Shown: positions 1-10,030, counted from the first letter of the stretch. The stretch: 64,000 nt of DNA from Enterobacter asburiae (GCF_007035645.1 NZ_AP019632.1:930001-994000); one strand, 5' to 3'. The notes: generated by a model from the sequence alone, not told the origin. Program-made: numbers and translations.

Positions 1-2
1 GC

Positions 3-470
3 GTGTTCCCGCTTACCGTGCCGCCGCTGCGCGAGCGCGGTGACGACGTGGTGCTGCTGGCGGGCTTTTTCTGCGAGCAGTGCCGTCTCAGGTTGGGGCT
101 TTCCCGCGTGGTGCTGAGCCCGGGAGCGAGGGCGCATCTGCTGAGCTACGGCTGGCCGGGCAACGTGCGCGAGCTGGAGCATGCGATCCACCGCGCGGTG
201 GTGCTGGCGCGGTCGACGCGTTCGGGTGATGAAGTGGTGCTCCACGCGCGGCATTTTGCGCTGCAGGATGAAACCGCACCGGCTGTCGCCCAGGCAGTAC
301 CCGAGATAGCGAATGAAAATCTGCGTGAAGCCACGGAGACATTTCAGCGTCAGATGATTACCCGCGCGCTGGAGCAGAATAACCGCAGCTGGGCGGCGTG
401 CGCGCGGGCGCTGGAGATGGACGTCGCCAACCTGCACAGGCTGGCGAAGCGTCTGGGACTGAAGGGTTAG
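3..470 (+). CDS. norR: NorR C-terminal part, nitric oxide-responsive sigma54 activator (partial)
   Basis: The reading frame is open to the window edge, so this is the 3' part of a longer gene and the first GTG is not a real start. What is visible is the end of the AAA+ sigma54-interaction domain, with the [11 protein letters not shown] motif around residue 50, a linker, and a C-terminal Fis-type helix-turn-helix (about residues 125-155). NorR activates norVW (flavorubredoxin NO reductase) after binding NO through its missing N-terminal GAF domain. The gene faces gutQ tail to tail as in E. coli; the two stop codons overlap by 4 bp (467-470). Confidence 0.88.
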   Translation: MFPLTVPPLRERGDDVVLLAGFFCEQCRLRLGLSRVVLSPGARAHLLSYGWPGNVRELEHAIHRAVVLARSTRSGDEVVLHARHFALQDETAPAVAQAVPEIANENLREATETFQRQMITRALEQNNRSWAACARALEMDVANLHRLAKRLGLKG

Positions 471-1432
471 ATAATCCCGGCCTGATAGAAATCCTGCAGG
501 TTGATGGCGCCGCACAGCCTGCCGGCGTCATCCACCACCGGTGCGGCGGTAATTTTGCGCTTCATCAGCACCTCTTTGGCTTCAATGGCGCGGCTCTCGG
601 CGTTCAGCGTCAGCCCGCCTTTGGTCATGGCGTCCGACACTTTGGTTTCCAGCCTGCCGCCGCCCACCAGCCAGCGGCGCAGGTCGCCGTCGGTGAACAC
701 GCCCTTAACGCTCCCGCCGTCATCGCACACCGCAACCAGCCCAAGGCCGGTGCGGCTGAGCTCCAGCATCGCGTCCATGACGCTGGTATCGAGCTTGACC
801 TGCGGAATGGCATCGTCGGTGCGCATCAGGTGGTGAACCTTGTTGAGCAGGCGTGCGCCGAGCGCGCCCGCCGGATGCGAACGGGCGAAATCTTCTTCGT
901 TAAAGCCGCGCGCCTGCATTACCGCCATTGCCAGCGCGTCGCCCATCATCAGGGTGTTAACGGTGCTGGAGGTCGGGGCGAGGTGCATCGGACAGGCTTC
1001 ACGCTCAACGGAAATATCCAGCGTCGCCTTGGCGGCCAGCGCCAGCGGCGAGCGGGATTTTCCGGTCATCGCCAGCAGGGCGACCGATTTTTCCTGCAGG
1101 CGCGGAATAATCAGATCCAGCTCTTTGGCCGAACCGGAGTAGGAGATAAACAGCATCACGTCGCGGCTTTCAATCATCCCCAGATCGCCGTGCAGCGCCT
1201 CTGCCGGATGCACGAAGAACGCCGGGGTACCGGTGCTGGCGAGCGTTGCGGCAATCTTTTTGCCGATATGGCCGGATTTACCGATGCCCGCCACGATCAC
1301 TTTGCCTTCGCAGTGGATAATGGTGTTGGCCGCGCGGACGAAATCCTCGCCCAGACGTTCGGGCAGGCGGCTGGCTTCCTGCAGTTCCAGCATCAGCGTC
1401 TGGCGGCCCGTTTCTAACAGAAAATCACTCAT
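467..1432 (-). CDS. gutQ: Arabinose-5-phosphate isomerase GutQ
   Basis: The 321-residue product has an N-terminal SIS (sugar isomerase) domain, about residues 35-170 with the [11 protein letters not shown] motif, followed by two CBS domains (about 205-320). This is the layout of KdsD/GutQ enzymes, which interconvert ribulose-5-phosphate and arabinose-5-phosphate, the first step towards KDO of lipopolysaccharide. It is the last gene of the srl operon and its start overlaps the end of srlR by 8 bp, suggesting translational coupling. In E. coli GutQ is a paralogue of KdsD and can replace it; position at the end of the glucitol operon is conserved. Confidence 0.93.
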   Translation of the reverse strand: MSDFLLETGRQTLMLELQEASRLPERLGEDFVRAANTIIHCEGKVIVAGIGKSGHIGKKIAATLASTGTPAFFVHPAEALHGDLGMIESRDVMLFISYSGSAKELDLIIPRLQEKSVALLAMTGKSRSPLALAAKATLDISVEREACPMHLAPTSSTVNTLMMGDALAMAVMQARGFNEEDFARSHPAGALGARLLNKVHHLMRTDDAIPQVKLDTSVMDAMLELSRTGLGLVAVCDDGGSVKGVFTDGDLRRWLVGGGRLETKVSDAMTKGGLTLNAESRAIEAKEVLMKRKITAAPVVDDAGRLCGAINLQDFYQAGII

Positions 1433-2198
1433 CTCTCTCTCCGGTTACGATCACGTCGATTCCTTTCTCTTCCAGCGCTTTCTTGAACGCCGGGTCGATA
1501 CCCGCGTCGGTAATCAGCTTATCAACGCTTTCAAGGCTACAGACAATGTTGGGGCTTTTGCGGCCAAACTTCGACGAGTCGGCCATCAAAATCACTTCCC
1601 GCGCGGCGTTGCACATCGCTTTACTGACGCTGAACACCTCGTTGAACGTTGTAACGCCTGCGTTCAGGTCGATGCCGTCGGTGCCCATAAACAGTTTATC
1701 AAAGCTGAAGTGGTCGAAGGCATTCTCCGCCAGCTGACCGTGAAACGACGCCGATTTTTTGCGGAAGGTGCCGCCGGGCATCAGGATGGTCTGCTCGCTG
1801 TCGAACTCCGACAGGGCGTTGACGATGTGCAGGCTGTTGGTCATCACCGTGATGTTGTTAAAGCGGCTGAGCAGCGGGATCATCTGCAGGACGGTGCTGC
1901 CTGCATCCAGAATGATGGAATCGCCATCGTGGATAAATTTGACGGCGGCTTCGGCAATCAGCGCTTTCTGATGGGTATTGATCAGCGTTTTGTGGTCGAT
2001 AGGCGGGTCCGCTTCGTCCTTATTGAGCACCACGCCGCCGTAGGTTCGAATGACGGCGCCAGAGTTTTCGAGCAATACCAGGTCCTTGCGTATTGTCGTG
2101 CCGGTGGTGTCAAAGTAGTGGGCCAGATCCTCTACCGAACATTTTCCCTGCTTTTGCAGATGTTCGAGAATAGCCGCCTGCCGCTGACGAGGTTTCAT
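1425..2198 (-). CDS. srlR: Glucitol operon repressor SrlR (DeoR family)
   Basis: The 257-residue protein starts with a DeoR-type winged helix (residues 1-57, with TTIRKDL in the recognition helix), followed by the sugar-phosphate sensing DeoRC fold (about 75-235, with LDAGSTV and MGTDGID motifs). SrlR represses the glucitol PTS operon until glucitol or its phosphate is present. It lies between gutM and gutQ as in E. coli. A 9-bp inverted repeat just upstream (2218-2239) is a candidate operator for autoregulation. Confidence 0.93.
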   Translation of the reverse strand: MKPRQRQAAILEHLQKQGKCSVEDLAHYFDTTGTTIRKDLVLLENSGAVIRTYGGVVLNKDEADPPIDHKTLINTHQKALIAEAAVKFIHDGDSIILDAGSTVLQMIPLLSRFNNITVMTNSLHIVNALSEFDSEQTILMPGGTFRKKSASFHGQLAENAFDHFSFDKLFMGTDGIDLNAGVTTFNEVFSVSKAMCNAAREVILMADSSKFGRKSPNIVCSLESVDKLITDAGIDPAFKKALEEKGIDVIVTGERDE

Positions 2199-2217
2199 AG
2201 GCGCTTCGTTCCTTAGG

Positions 2218-2239
2218 TTGCGAAATGATAATTTCGCAA
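2218..2239. promoter_or_regulatory. Perfect inverted repeat upstream of srlR, candidate SrlR operator
   Basis: Two perfect 9-base arms (TTGCGAAAT and ATTTCGCAA) are separated by GATA, lying 20 bp before the srlR start in the gutM-srlR gap. A partial third copy (CGAAATTAT) lies at 2257-2265, across the gutM stop. The symmetry and place fit a repressor operator, but the SrlR target sequence is not something I can confirm from memory. Confidence 0.45.
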
Positions 2240-2261
2240 GTCTATAGCTTTCACAACGAAA

Positions 2262-2621
2262 TTATCCATGTTTCAGATTAAGCGCTAATGATAGTGCATT
2301 CTGACAGAGTGGATCATGGGGAAAGATCACATCAGGCCGTAATTCCTGCAGCGAAATGCCGTTGATTGCCTGGATTTTCGCCGGACGGGCGAAGACGGTC
2401 ATGCCGCGCATGATGAGGGAATCGCAGACGTGATTGTTTTCATCCAGCGCAACGGCGACGACCACGCGCGGTTTGAAGCGTCCGCCGGAACGCCCGACCC
2501 CGACGCGACCTTTCTGACACAGCGCGTCAAACGCGCGGTTAAACTGGTGGATCTGCCAGCCGCCAAACGCCATCTGGCAAATCCAGGCGAGGGCGGCGAC
2601 GGTGATGAGTGCGGTGACCAT
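2262..2621 (-). CDS. gutM: Glucitol operon activator GutM
   Basis: The 119-residue protein has one N-terminal hydrophobic segment (about residues 2-20) and the conserved GutM body (GRVGVGRSGGRF, then SLQELRPD). In E. coli GutM is needed for full expression of the srl operon, opposing SrlR; the mechanism is poorly understood. It lies between srlD and srlR and is separated from srlD by a hairpin repeat (2641-2675), which could lower expression of the regulators relative to the transport genes. Confidence 0.9.
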   Translation of the reverse strand: MVTALITVAALAWICQMAFGGWQIHQFNRAFDALCQKGRVGVGRSGGRFKPRVVVAVALDENNHVCDSLIMRGMTVFARPAKIQAINGISLQELRPDVIFPHDPLCQNALSLALNLKHG

Positions 2622-2640
2622 ATCGGCTCCTTGTTTTGTT

Positions 2641-2675
2641 CCCTCTCCCGGTGGGAGAGGGTTAGGGTGAGGGCA
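2641..2675 (+). repeat. Hairpin repeat copy 1 (CCCTCTCCC/GGGAGAGGG family)
   Basis: Perfect 9-bp stem CCCTCTCCC/GGGAGAGGG with a 3-base loop, followed by the family tail GTTAGGGTGAGGGCA. It lies inside the srl operon between srlD and gutM. It is the first of eight copies in the window, all sharing stem and tail, consistent with a dispersed REP-like element. Confidence 0.85.
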
Positions 2676-2688
2676 TCAGGCCGCTCGA

Positions 2689-3468
2689 TCAGAACATCAC
2701 CTGCCCGCCGGTGACGTTAATCGACTGCCCGGTGCAGTACGAGGCTTTCGGGCTGGCGTAAAACAGCAGCATGTTCAGCACGTCCTGATAATCGCACCCG
2801 CGCTTCAGCGGCACTTTATCGATGTAGTACTGCTCAACTTCCTCAGCCTTGATGCCGAGCTTGGTGGCGTACTGCGGCAGCAGGGACTGGAACATCGGCG
2901 ATTTCAGCAGGTTGCCCAGCATCAGCGAGTGCACGGTAATGCCGTACTCGGCCAGATCCAGCGCCAGAGACTGCGTCAGCCCCACGCCGCCAAACTTCGC
3001 CGCGCTGTAGCCGGAGTTATGCTTGCTGCCCACTTTCCCCGATTTGGAGTTGATCTGAATGATGCGCCCCTGAATGCCGTCGCGGATCATCAGACGGGAA
3101 AACTCGCGGGCGCAGAGGAAATAGCCCACCAGATTCACCTGTAGCGAACGGTCAAAATCCCCCAGTTCGAAATCGCTAATAAAGGCCGCTTTCGCAATCC
3201 CCGCGCTGTAGACCAGCAGGTCGGTACGCCCAAAAATCTCGTCCACGCCGCGGGCCAGCGCCATCACGCTCTGTTCGCTGGTGGCGTCGGCGCCAAACCC
3301 GTACGCCATCCCTTCACCAAACTCGGTGTTAATGGTGTCCGCCACGCGGGCGGCTTTTTCACTCTGAATGTCCACTACCGCCACGCGGTAGCCCTCTGCG
3401 GCAAGCCCACGGCAGAGGAACTCGCCTAAGGTTTGTCCTCCACCAATGACAACGGCAACCTGACTCAT
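2689..3468 (-). CDS. srlD: Sorbitol-6-phosphate 2-dehydrogenase SrlD
   Basis: A 259-residue short-chain dehydrogenase that oxidises glucitol-6-phosphate to fructose-6-phosphate with NAD+. It has a glycine-rich cofactor loop at the start (GGGQTLGE, residues 8-15), the NSKSG segment, and the YSAAK catalytic Tyr-Lys pair near residues 157-161. The frame is open further upstream to 3729, but that extension is arginine-rich and overlaps srlB; the ATG at 3468 is preceded by an AAGGAG-type ribosome binding site and gives the family length. Confidence 0.95.
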   Translation of the reverse strand: MSQVAVVIGGGQTLGEFLCRGLAAEGYRVAVVDIQSEKAARVADTINTEFGEGMAYGFGADATSEQSVMALARGVDEIFGRTDLLVYSAGIAKAAFISDFELGDFDRSLQVNLVGYFLCAREFSRLMIRDGIQGRIIQINSKSGKVGSKHNSGYSAAKFGGVGLTQSLALDLAEYGITVHSLMLGNLLKSPMFQSLLPQYATKLGIKAEEVEQYYIDKVPLKRGCDYQDVLNMLLFYASPKASYCTGQSINVTGGQVMF

Positions 3469-3482
3469 GTGTTTCTCCTTAA

Positions 3483-3845
3483 TTACGCAACAAATTTTAA
3501 CGTGCAGCCTGGGGTGACAGCCTGCGGAACCGGGCCCGCCACGTGAACCGTGCCGGGATATTCGGCCTGCGGCTGGCCGTCGAAACGCAGGGTGATGTGG
3601 CCCAGCTCGCGCAGGTTTTGCTCGGCGACGTCGCCGACGGCGGTGACGGCATAGCGCGCCTCGCCCAGCTCCAGCTGGCTCCCGGCCTTCAGCTCGCCCT
3701 TCAGCTCGCCGTGACAGTGGATAAAGCAAAACTCTTCGATATCCGCCGGGGCGCCTTCGCGGAAGGTGATCAGCATCTGGTCGCTCAGCGCGTCAGCCGC
3801 GCTCTGGCCGATGCGGGTAATGGTGGTCTGGTAAATCACGGTCAT
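3483..3845 (-). CDS. srlB: PTS glucitol/sorbitol-specific IIA component SrlB
   Basis: The 120-residue cytoplasmic PTS component is close to the E. coli length of 123. The FIHCHGE segment contains His43, the expected phospho-histidine that accepts phosphate from HPr and passes it to SrlE. It lies directly between srlE (12 bp gap) and srlD (14 bp gap) in the operon. Confidence 0.94.
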   Translation of the reverse strand: MTVIYQTTITRIGQSAADALSDQMLITFREGAPADIEEFCFIHCHGELKGELKAGSQLELGEARYAVTAVGDVAEQNLRELGHITLRFDGQPQAEYPGTVHVAGPVPQAVTPGCTLKFVA

Positions 3846-3857
3846 CGCAGGAACCTC

Positions 3858-5428
<1,571 letters not shown>

Positions 5429-5429
5429 T

Positions 5430-5467
5430 CACTTTGAAAGGTTTTAAAGTGTTAGTTAGATCTCACA
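5430..5467 (-). promoter_or_regulatory. srl operon control region: inverted repeat and CRP half-site
   Basis: The region upstream of srlA holds a CACTTT/AAAGTG inverted repeat with a 10-bp spacer (5430-5451) and, on the minus strand, a perfect TGTGA half-site (5463-5467) whose partner half (5452-5456) is poor. A CRP site is expected, since the E. coli srl operon is catabolite-controlled. Which repeat SrlR binds is not resolved; no clear -10 was assigned. Confidence 0.35.
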
Positions 5468-5629
5468 ATGAAAGAAAAATGGATTATTTTGAAAGTTTAT
5501 TGATGGGGTCAATGATTTTCGGTGGAAAAAAGGGCGGAATTGCGTGGGGGAGGCGCGTACCGCTTCCTTGAGGTGTTGCGGATGCTTTACCATACTGGGT
5601 TCTTATCGAACCCGTTAAATGGATGTCTC

Positions 5630-6730
5630 ATGTTCAAGCGTCGTTATGCAGCGCTGTTGCCTGCGCTTATTCTGCTGTCTGCCTGTAGTAGCAAACCTAA
5701 GACCGAAGCTGTTCAGCAAACGGCGGGCGCGCCTTCCGGAGGATTCCTGCTGGAGCCGCAGCACAATATGATGCAGATGGGCGGCGACTTCGCGAATAAC
5801 CCGGCGGCCGAGCAGTTCATCGATAAAATGGTGAGCAAGCACGGCTTTGACAGACAGCAGCTGCACGAAATTTTGTCTCAGGCCAGGCGACTGGACTACG
5901 TGCTGCGCCTGATGGACAGGCAGGCTCCAACCGCCCAGGTGCCGAGCGGGCCGAACGGCGCGTGGCTGCGCTACCGCAAACAGTTTATTACCCCGGACAA
6001 CGTGCAAAACGGCGTGGTGTTCTGGAATCAGTATGAAGATGCGCTCAACCGCGCGTGGCAGGTCTACGGCGTACCGCCGGAAATCATCGTCGGGATTATC
6101 GGCGTGGAAACCCGCTGGGGCCGCGTGTTGGGGAAAACCCGCATCCTGGATGCGCTGGCGACGCTCTCCTTTAACTATCCGCGCCGCGCGGAGTATTTCT
6201 CTTCCGAGCTGGAAACCTTCCTGCTGATGGCGCGCAGCGAGCAGGACGATCCGCTCGATCTGAAAGGGTCGTTTGCCGGCGCGATGGGCTACGGCCAGTT
6301 TATGCCGTCCTCCTATAAGCAATATGCCGTCGACTTTAACGGGGATGGTCATATCAACCTGTGGGATCCGGTAGATGCCATCGGCAGCGTGGCGAACTAC
6401 TTCAAAGCGCACGGCTGGACGCCGGGCGGCCAGGTGGCGGTGCAGGCGAACGGTCAGGCACCGGGGCTGGAAAACGGCTTCAAAACCAAATACAGCGTTG
6501 CGCAGCTGACGGCGGCGGGCTTAACACCGACCCAGCCGTTGGGCAATGTCGATCAGGTAAGTCTGTTGCGTCTGGATGTCGGGACGGGCTATCAGTACTG
6601 GTACGGCATGCCGAACTTCTACACCATCACCCGTTATAACCACAGCACTCACTATGCGATGGCCGTATGGCAGCTGGGGCTGGCGGTATCGCAGGCCCGC
6701 GTGCCGGCAGCGTCTCCGTTTAGTCAGTAA
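5630..6730 (+). CDS. mltB: Membrane-bound lytic murein transglycosylase B
   Basis: The 366-residue lipoprotein cleaves peptidoglycan glycan strands, leaving 1,6-anhydro-MurNAc ends. The start at 5630 gives a short signal peptide and lipobox LSAC with lipidated Cys19, followed by SSKPK as in E. coli MltB; the frame is open back to 5522 but that extension lacks family similarity. The catalytic glutamate lies in GVETRWGR near residue 162, and GAMGYGQFMPSSY marks the SLT-type fold. As in E. coli it diverges from srlA. A hairpin repeat follows the stop. Confidence 0.95.
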   Translation: MFKRRYAALLPALILLSACSSKPKTEAVQQTAGAPSGGFLLEPQHNMMQMGGDFANNPAAEQFIDKMVSKHGFDRQQLHEILSQARRLDYVLRLMDRQAPTAQVPSGPNGAWLRYRKQFITPDNVQNGVVFWNQYEDALNRAWQVYGVPPEIIVGIIGVETRWGRVLGKTRILDALATLSFNYPRRAEYFSSELETFLLMARSEQDDPLDLKGSFAGAMGYGQFMPSSYKQYAVDFNGDGHINLWDPVDAIGSVANYFKAHGWTPGGQVAVQANGQAPGLENGFKTKYSVAQLTAAGLTPTQPLGNVDQVSLLRLDVGTGYQYWYGMPNFYTITRYNHSTHYAMAVWQLGLAVSQARVPAASPFSQ

Positions 6731-6743
6731 GTCATCTTATTCC

Positions 6744-6779
6744 CCCTCTCCCTGTGGGAGAGGGCTGGGGTGAGGGCAC
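6744..6779 (+). repeat. Hairpin repeat copy 2
   Basis: Perfect 9-bp CCCTCTCCC/GGGAGAGGG stem with TGT loop and tail CTGGGGTGAGGGCAC, 13 bp after the mltB stop. Probably also acts at the mltB mRNA 3' end. Confidence 0.85.
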
Positions 6780-6863
6780 CCGCGCGCACCTATTTCCTGC
6801 AGAAACATTTCGCCACACTCCCTTTTCAAACCCGCCATTTACATCTTCACCGCCTTTCATTAT

Positions 6864-6878
6864 TGTTATGTTATAACA
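6864..6878. promoter_or_regulatory. Zur box upstream of the metal ABC transporter
   Basis: The 15-mer TGTTATGTTATAACA matches the enterobacterial Zur core TGTTATANTATAACA at 13 of 14 defined positions and includes a perfect 12-bp palindrome (ATGTTATAACAT, 6868-6879). It lies 17 bp before the ATG of the small ORF at 6896, where Zur-Zn would block transcription. This is the main reason to assign the downstream transporter to zinc. Confidence 0.8.
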
Positions 6879-6895
6879 TTTAATGTGGTGTCAGA

Positions 6896-7003
6896 ATGTC
6901 AACGTCCCTTTTTTCTCTGTCTGCTCTGGCTCGGCTTTTGCTGGCGCTGGTGCTTGTTGCCTTTATCGGGCTGGCCGTGCGCTGGGCGGTGGCATTGCCA
7001 TGA
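6896..7003 (+). CDS. 35-residue single-span membrane peptide, first gene of the zinc transporter operon
   Basis: This ORF encodes MSTSLFSLSALARLL followed by a strongly hydrophobic stretch to about residue 28 and ends AVRWAVALP. It begins right after the Zur box, and its TGA overlaps the ATG of the ATPase gene (ATGA, 7000-7003), the same coupling used between the next two genes. It could be a real membrane microprotein or a leader that couples translation of the ATPase. I know of no named family for it. No strong Shine-Dalgarno sequence is seen (only TGGTGTCAGA). Confidence 0.5.
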   Translation: MSTSLFSLSALARLLLALVLVAFIGLAVRWAVALP

Positions 7004-7653
7004 TTGTGATGAATGAACTGGTCGCGGGATATGAACGCCAGCCCGTTACGCGGCCCCTCTCGGGCACGATTGAGCGCGGCAGCATGACCGCCATTATCGG
7101 CGCTAACGGCTGCGGGAAATCCACGCTGCTGAAAACGCTGGCGGGATTTATTCCTCCCGTCAGCGGCGGCTTCCGCTGGCAGGGTAAGCGGCCGGTAATC
7201 GGCTGGCTGGCACAGCGTCACGCGCTGGAGGCGCAGTTTCCGCTGACCGTACAGGACGTGGTAAGCATGGGCTGCTGGCCGGGCATGTCGCTTTTTTCCG
7301 GGTTTCGTCGCGAAACGCGGCTGCGCATTGCCAGCGCGCTTGAGCGCGTCGGGCTTGAGTCCATGGCGTTATCCACCATCGATGAACTCTCCGGCGGTCA
7401 GTTTCAGCGCATGCTGTTTGCCCGCGTCCTGGTGCAGCAGGCGCCGCTGGTGATGCTGGATGAACCCTTTACCGGAGTCGATGAAGCCACCTGCAACGTG
7501 CTGATGGATCTGATGCTGGAGATGTATATGAAGGGGCAAACGCTGCTCGCGGTACTGCACGACAGCGAGCGCGTGTCGCGCCATTTCCCGCAGACGCTGC
7601 GGCTGGATGCTGACGTTCCCCAGTGGAAAACCGAGCGGGTGAGGGTGGCATGA
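7000..7653 (+). CDS. Metal (probably zinc) ABC transporter ATP-binding protein
   Basis: The 217-residue ATPase has Walker A GANGCGKST (residues 34-42), signature LSGGQ, Walker B LVMLDEP and the H-loop VLHD. It belongs to the Zn/Mn/Fe family (ZnuC, AztA, MntB-like). The start at 7000 was chosen because it overlaps the upstream small ORF stop; the frame is open to 6883 but that extension lacks similarity. Gene order ATPase-permease-binding protein is like aztABC rather than znuA/znuCB. The locus is inserted between mltB and pncC compared with E. coli. Confidence 0.85.
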   Translation: MIVMNELVAGYERQPVTRPLSGTIERGSMTAIIGANGCGKSTLLKTLAGFIPPVSGGFRWQGKRPVIGWLAQRHALEAQFPLTVQDVVSMGCWPGMSLFSGFRRETRLRIASALERVGLESMALSTIDELSGGQFQRMLFARVLVQQAPLVMLDEPFTGVDEATCNVLMDLMLEMYMKGQTLLAVLHDSERVSRHFPQTLRLDADVPQWKTERVRVA

Positions 7654-8510
7654 TCTGGCATCTCTTTTTTCAGCCGTTCATTGAGTACGGCTTTATGCGT
7701 CGCGCGCTGGTGGTTTGCCTGGCGCTCTCGGTCAGCACCACCGCGCTCGGCGTGTTTCTTCAGCTGCGTCGGATGAGCCTGATGGGCGACGCCCTTTCTC
7801 ACGCCATTTTGCCGGGTGTCGCCGTGGGGTATTTGCTCAGCGGTATGTCGCTGCTGGCGATGAGTATTGGCGGTTTTATCGCGGGAATTACCGTGGCGCT
7901 GCTGGCCGGTCTGGTCAGTCGACGCACGCCGCTGAAAGAAGATGCCAGCTTTGCCGGGTTTTATCTCGGCTCGCTGGCGCTGGGGGTCACGCTGGTGTCG
8001 CTTCGCGGGTCGAATGTCGATCTGCTGCATCTGCTGTTTGGTTCCATCCTCGCCGTGGACAACGACGCCGCGCTGTTCGTCACGGGCGTTTGCATGTTCA
8101 CCCTTATCACGCTGGCGCTCTTTTATCGCGGGCTGGTGACAGAAGCGTTTGATACCGCCTGGCTGCAGGTGAACGCCCGCTGGCTGCCTGGCCTGCTGCA
8201 CGGACTGTTTCTGGCGCTGCTGGTGCTTAACCTGGTGGCCGGTTTTCAGGTGCTCGGCACGCTGATGGCCGTCGGGCTGATGATGCTTCCGGCCGTGGCA
8301 GCCCGCTGCTGGGTGCGCACGTTACCTGCCTTACTCCTGATGGCGGGTATCAGCGGTATCTTCTGCGCATGGCTGGGGCTGAGCCTCTCCTGGGCGATGA
8401 GTCTGCCGGCCGGGCCGTCCATCGTGCTCACCGCCAGCGCGCTGTTCTTTATTTCCATTTTACTGGGTACGCGAAGCAGGCTCGCTGGCAGCCTGCGGGC
8501 GTATTTTTAA
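7650..8510 (+). CDS. Metal (probably zinc) ABC transporter permease
   Basis: The 286-residue membrane protein has eight or nine hydrophobic segments and the ABC-3 family motif MSLMGDALSHAILPGVA near residues 44-60. Family members form the inner-membrane channel for Zn, Mn or Fe. The ATG at 7650 overlaps the ATPase stop (ATGA), and a 14-bp gap separates the end from the binding-protein gene, so all genes form one operon under the Zur box. Confidence 0.87.
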   Translation: MIWHLFFQPFIEYGFMRRALVVCLALSVSTTALGVFLQLRRMSLMGDALSHAILPGVAVGYLLSGMSLLAMSIGGFIAGITVALLAGLVSRRTPLKEDASFAGFYLGSLALGVTLVSLRGSNVDLLHLLFGSILAVDNDAALFVTGVCMFTLITLALFYRGLVTEAFDTAWLQVNARWLPGLLHGLFLALLVLNLVAGFQVLGTLMAVGLMMLPAVAARCWVRTLPALLLMAGISGIFCAWLGLSLSWAMSLPAGPSIVLTASALFFISILLGTRSRLAGSLRAYF

Positions 8511-8524
8511 CGCAAGGGGAAACG

Positions 8525-9403
8525 ATGAAACGTACAGGATTTATAGTGGCGCTCGCGCTGGGGATGATGTCGCACGGCGTGATGGCGAAAACGCTGAATG
8601 TGGTGACCAGCTTTTCGATACTGGGGGATATCACGCAGGAGGTGGGCGGCGACCATGTGAACGTGACGACGCTGGTCGGGCCGGACGGCGATCCGCATAC
8701 CTTCGAACCGTCGCCGAAAGACAGCGCGGCCCTGAGCAAGGCTGATGTGGTGGTGGTGAACGGCCTGGGGCTGGAAGGCTGGCTTGATCGTCTGGTGAAA
8801 GCCTCCGGGTTCAAAGGGCAACTGGTTGTCGCCTCAACTGGGGTCAAAACCCACACGCTTGAGGAAGATGGAAAGACTGTGACCGATCCGCACGCGTGGA
8901 ACAGCGCGGCGAACGGGGCGCTCTATGCGCAAAATATTCTGAACGGGCTGGTGAAAGCCGATCCTGAGGACAAAGCCGCGCTGGAAGCCTCTGGCAAAAC
9001 GTATGTCGCGCAGCTCAGCCAGCTGGATAACTGGGCCAAAACGCGCTTTAGCCAGATCCCGCCGGCGAAGCGTAAAGTGCTGACCAGCCATGACGCGTTC
9101 GGCTATTTCAGCCGCGCTTACGGCGTGACGTTTATGGCGCCGCAGGGGCTGTCGTCTGAGAGCGAAGCCAGCGCGGCGCAGGTCGCCGAGATTATCAATC
9201 AGATTAAAGCCGACGGCGTGAAAACCTGGTTCATGGAGAATCAGCTCGATCCGCGTCTGGTGAAACAGATTGCGTCGGCGACGGGCGCACAGCCCGGGGG
9301 TGAGCTTTACCCCGAAGCGCTGTCGGCAAAAGGTGGGGTGGCAGACACCTACGTTAAGGCGTTTCGCCACAATGTGAACACTCTCGCTGACAGCATGAAA
9401 TAA
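8525..9403 (+). CDS. Zinc-type ABC transporter periplasmic binding protein
   Basis: The 292-residue protein has a signal peptide ending MSHGVMA|KT and the TroA/ZnuA cluster-9 fold. Likely metal ligands are His58 (DPHTFEP), His123 (DPHAWN) and His189 (SHDAFGYF). A histidine at the third position is typical of zinc binders; Mn/Fe binders usually carry Glu there. The His-rich loop of ZnuA is absent, as in AztC. An AAGGGG-type ribosome binding site precedes the ATG and a terminator follows. Its relation to a separate ZnuABC elsewhere in the genome is unknown. Confidence 0.86.
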   Translation: MKRTGFIVALALGMMSHGVMAKTLNVVTSFSILGDITQEVGGDHVNVTTLVGPDGDPHTFEPSPKDSAALSKADVVVVNGLGLEGWLDRLVKASGFKGQLVVASTGVKTHTLEEDGKTVTDPHAWNSAANGALYAQNILNGLVKADPEDKAALEASGKTYVAQLSQLDNWAKTRFSQIPPAKRKVLTSHDAFGYFSRAYGVTFMAPQGLSSESEASAAQVAEIINQIKADGVKTWFMENQLDPRLVKQIASATGAQPGGELYPEALSAKGGVADTYVKAFRHNVNTLADSMK

Positions 9404-9413
9404 CCTTTCCACC

Positions 9414-9439
9414 GCCGGTGCGTCCGTACCGGCTTTTTT
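9414..9439 (+). terminator. Rho-independent terminator after the zinc transporter operon
   Basis: GCCGGT/ACCGGC 6-bp stem with an 8-base loop, followed by six T residues, 11 bp after the binding-protein stop. Confidence 0.85.
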
Positions 9440-9532
9440 CTGAAGCCCCCTCGTAAAACCTGAAGTCCATCCCCACATCTGATGAGAAAGTGCTATCTTG
9501 TGCAGCACGTTTTTCTGATGCCTGGAGCGAGA

Positions 9533-10030
9533 ATGACTGACCATGAATTGATGCAGCTTAGCGAGATCGTTGGCCTTGCGCTGAAGCAGCGTGGCGCGAC
9601 AATCACCACCGCCGAATCCTGCACCGGCGGCTGGGTGGCGAAAGCGATTACCGATATTGCCGGCAGTTCCGCCTGGTTTGAACGCGGTTTTGTGACCTAC
9701 AGTAACGAAGCTAAAGCTCAGATGATTGGCGTGCGTGAATCCACGCTTGAACAGCATGGCGCGGTCAGCGAACCGGTGGTGATCGAGATGGCCATTGGCG
9801 CGCTCAAAGAGGCGCGGGCAGACTACGCGATTTCCATTAGCGGCATTGCGGGCCCGGACGGCGGCAGCGACGTGAAGCCTGTCGGCACCGTCTGGTTTGG
9901 GTTCGCCACCTCCAAAGGGGAAGGGATCACCCGCCGGGAATGCTTCAGCGGCGATCGCGAAAGCGTGCGTCGTCAGGCAACCGTTTATGCGTTAAAAACG
10001 CTCTGGCAACAATTTCTACAAAACACTTGA
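9533..10030 (+). CDS. pncC: Nicotinamide-nucleotide amidase PncC
   Basis: The 165-residue CinA C-terminal-type amidase deamidates NMN to nicotinate mononucleotide in the pyridine nucleotide salvage cycle. It carries the ESCTGGW motif near residue 30 (catalytic Ser) and SGIAGPDGG near 105-113. The start at 9533 gives exactly the E. coli YgaD/PncC length; the frame is open to 9482 but that region carries no similarity. It lies just upstream of recA as in E. coli. Confidence 0.94.
   Translation: MTDHELMQLSEIVGLALKQRGATITTAESCTGGWVAKAITDIAGSSAWFERGFVTYSNEAKAQMIGVRESTLEQHGAVSEPVVIEMAIGALKEARADYAISISGIAGPDGGSDVKPVGTVWFGFATSKGEGITRRECFSGDRESVRRQATVYALKTLWQQFLQNT

Noticed and set aside
3469..3729. 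Upstream extension of the srlD frame
   Set aside because: Arginine-rich, overlaps srlB, while the ATG at 3468 has a ribosome binding site and gives the family length.
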